64,000 bases of DNA, from assembly GCA_948567375.1 (NCBI GenBank), contig OX419755.1, positions 62,686,944-62,750,943 on the forward strand, in the 5' to 3' direction. The position numbers and the translations under genes are program-made. Positions 61,472-64,000 of this stretch are shown piece after piece; positions within the stretch are counted from its first letter, which is position 1, and each line of letters begins with the position of its first letter. The stretch is from Lunularia cruciata. Its lineage: Eukaryota > Streptophyta > Marchantiopsida > Lunulariales > Lunulariaceae. The notes under the pieces are model-generated. The model worked only from the letters and a program-made list of their open reading frames with translations, was not told where the DNA came from and did not search any database.

Positions 61472-63462
61472 TACATAGACGCTGCAGAATCTCAGTGCCA
61501 GAGATAGATAAGCGTCAAGAAGAAAACGATTTCTTTCATCACTAACCGGGCCCTACGGTAACCCAACCAGATCCCTAAGTAACCCCAGTAACCCTTCCCC
61601 CTGTCCCCTTGATTTCCGACCAGCGTCGACAGCCCGGCCCCACCCTTCCGATCCCGCAATTGGCTTCGAGCACGCCCTCATTTACTCGTCGAATGCTGCC
61701 AAATTGGCGTCGTCCCCATACAGTACCCCACCTTTCGCTCATCATACTCTCACGACCGTGTTCTTATCTCGAGGTCCCCTACGTTTTCCACCGGATATAT
61801 TTGTCGGCCTCCCCTCCTCTCTCTAGAGTTTCTTCCATCAATGGACCGGACCACCCCCCATGTGGAGACATAACATCGTCCCGGCTTTTTCCAGTGGAAC
61901 AATTACCGGAGATTTATGACGACCCTGCTTTCCTCTTCTGGCCTACTCATGCCACGTAAATGAACGTCTGCAGGCGAAAATTCAACACCGTTTTTATGTC
62001 TTGTCGAACTGTCGCTCCCATCCTGTTTGCTAATCCGAATGAACATGAATTTCATCTGCATGTCATGTGTCACAGATACGTTTATCCACATTATGGGCAG
62101 GTGTTCATGTCCAAATCCTACTACAAATCATAGAAGCACAAGTTTGCTTCCCACGGATATTCTGACAGGTATGAAAGCACTAATCAGTTAGTGGGAAGTT
62201 TGTAAAATACAGTGAAGAGAAAGGCCAAACAACAACCCCACCACCTGAGATATAAGTGATAAAGACACCTTATTAGAGAAATATCAGGACAGTCAAGCAC
62301 TTTTGAGGAATGACCAGTTGAATTTCATACCTACAGATATAACATCCACATTCAGCAACCCTTACATTACATCTCCTTTAGTTGTCTTTAAATAATCTGG
62401 AATCTCGTCATCCCCATAGTGGAGTCATCGTTTATAAAACTAAGGTTTTTTTTTTTTTTTGGTCGGTTTTACCACATCTCGTTTTGAACTACCTGTTATC
62501 CAGTATTTTGAATGTAGTGGATGCATGTCAACCACCAAGATAAGCAACTAACCAGGTTCATTGTCTTCTTTTTTTTTACCATTGTGATAGGAGAGCCACC
62601 TGAAGGGTTTAGGGTGTGGTGTCCATCTGAAGGAGTTCTATCAACTTGAGTAATTTAAATTCGCAAAAAGGTCTCATGTATAATCGAACATAACCAACTT
62701 AAGGGTCACTTCAAAATTTACTTCATTCACATTTTTATAATATTTTAATAGAGTAATTCAACACACAGTTGATTAGTGCGACCAATTTATATTGCCAAAA
62801 TTTTCAGAACCCTCCTATATTTAGATGAAAATGAAAAAATGAATTGGTTATTGTAGTTTTGAAATATATTTTTATAAACATATGAAACATATAATACACT
62901 TTCTTTTTTTTTGCTTAAAAAGTGTAATCTTGCAGGATATCAAGGTCGATTAGTGTAACTTCCAAGACAAGGAATGGCATGATTGGCTTACTTACTTAGC
63001 ATAGCGAAGCATTATAAAATACTTTATAATTTTTTATGGGTGGTCACCACGTACTTACTTATATGCTTCTCGCGTAGAAGAGAGCATAAAAAGAATTTCA
63101 TCATGGTCTCTTTGAGGAAGGAAAGAATATTCCTTGCATTATAAATTGGTAAAAAATACATACAGTATTCGCTAAACCGCATGATCAACTCACATGCTTA
63201 ACATAATAAGGCATGATGGACGAATCGCATTAGACAAAAAGATGATCTAACAAGTCAACAACGATCATAGAAGAAGCTTGACCATCACGATATGACGTTT
63301 TCTACGTTGACAAAGGAAGAACATAGAAGTATATATTTTCAATATTCACCTTATATTTATCTATGTTAATCCACTGCTATTAGCGTATAATGACAACGGT
63401 TCCAACGATCAATGGGGATGGACCGAGCAACATGCGTTCATGGGCTTCCGCCACTTTGCAGA

Positions 63463-63510
63463 GCATTTGCATTTGCATTTGCATCTGCATCTGCATCTGC
63501 ATCTGCATTT
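63463..63510. repeat. Hexanucleotide GCATTT/GCATCT repeat, 8 units
   Basis: Three GCATTT, four GCATCT and one GCATTT unit in a row. The ordered block of variants suggests one T-to-C change spread by unit duplication. Confidence 0.95.
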
Positions 63511-63679
63511 GCCCGAATGGTTAAGTGCTGGTTGACAAGGACCGAGAGGAGACCTGCTTGGACGGTAGAAGGCAAGAAGAATCGTTCGAAGCCGGGGTTT
63601 GATAACTGCCCGTATAGCAAAAGTACGTAAATTTTAAATACAGAATTTCAAAATATTCTACAAAACTGCTTATAGGCTT

Positions 63680-63706
63680 TATATATATATATATATATAT
63701 ATATAT
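63680..63706. repeat. (AT)n microsatellite
   Basis: About 13 AT units. Confidence 0.95.
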
Positions 63707-64000
63707 GTTTTATAAGGTCAAAAATAAAATAAAATAGATTTCACAAACCGATATTTTGAAATATCTATAGTTAAGTATTTTCCTATTAAGCTCTAATATT
63801 GTTCAATTCGCTTCTCTAGAGATGATTAAGTCGGATCCTATATATATCAAAAGGTTGCAATAAAGAAATAAAAGAATTTTCTTGCTTAAAGAATTACCTT
63901 GAGAATTGTTTTTTTTTTGAGACTAAAGGATCTTCTTAATAAAGCTTTGTCGTAGAATTGGCTACTGTATTTATTTAATGCACCGTGCAGTATAAAATGT

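Larger units (their letters stand above)
55641..64000. other. Gene-poor region, simple repeats, AT-rich at the right end
   Basis: No gene supported. Up to about 62.2 kb the DNA has moderate GC and many CT/GA, CTA/TAC, GGCA and ATC runs. From about 62.3 kb to the end it turns AT-rich, like the first 7 kb. Distal regulatory sequence of WIP could lie in the first few kilobases. The frames I looked at (for example 57612-57908, 58399-58680 and 61609-61959) have no family motif. Confidence 0.5.

Noticed and set aside
63505-63620. tRNA-like segment (CCCGAATGGTTAAG and GTTCGAAGCC)
   Set aside because: D-arm and T-arm resemblances only; no acceptor stem or anticodon arm can be folded.
1-64000. CRISPR arrays, bacterial operons or plastid-derived inserts
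   Set aside because: No regularly spaced repeats, no ribosome-binding-site-led gene strings and no recognisable plastid genes; the content is nuclear plant DNA.

Overview
The window looks like nuclear DNA of a land plant. Three spliced genes can be rebuilt from sequence: a UPF0426-type chloroplast protein, an NSE2/MMS21 SUMO ligase, and a WIP-family C2H2 zinc-finger protein. WIP proteins are known only from land plants. All three have GT-AG introns, and the LTR elements have an initiator-Met-tRNA primer site. The sparse genes, single-intron WIP gene, CT/GA-rich leaders and moderate-copy chromoviruses would fit a bryophyte, possibly a liverwort such as Marchantia, but this is a guess. All database-type statements here are from memory of protein families, not searches.

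Layout. 1-7.5 kb is AT-rich and without a recognisable gene. 7518-8430 (+) is the UPF0426 gene; its last codons and 3' flank are duplicated in tandem just downstream. 8.8-13.4 kb holds old degenerate repeats. 13.4-15.7 kb (+) is a decayed Helitron Rep region. 16060-21728 and 24737-30367 are two sibling Ty3/gypsy chromovirus copies, both on the minus strand, each bounded by LTRs of about 0.41 kb. The second sits inside an older gag-protease retroelement fossil (about 22.45-24.74 and 30.37-31.4 kb, + strand). 31895-33185 is a fold-back unit with arms of about 175 bp that encloses a second, minus-strand Helitron fragment. The 11-33 kb stretch is thus a nested transposon cluster.

33921-37696 (-) is the NSE2/MMS21 locus: seven coding exons giving 254 residues with a complete SP-RING. 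Its first coding exon also carries the end of an independent, spliced 44-codon ORF that stops 27 nt before the NSE2 start. The locus therefore looks dicistronic, or carries a peptide-coding leader ORF, and this is the most unusual thing in the window. 37.7-52.7 kb is mostly non-coding, with a 97-bp tandem duplication, a pair of dispersed repeats, a short perfect hairpin and one possible orphan exon (41589-41742, -). 52754-54410 (-) is the WIP gene, two exons and 409 residues. 54.4-64 kb is its leader/upstream region, followed by simple-repeat-rich and finally AT-rich DNA without a gene I can support.

The three genes act in different compartments (chloroplast, nuclear SMC5/6 complex, nuclear transcription) and I see no functional link among them.
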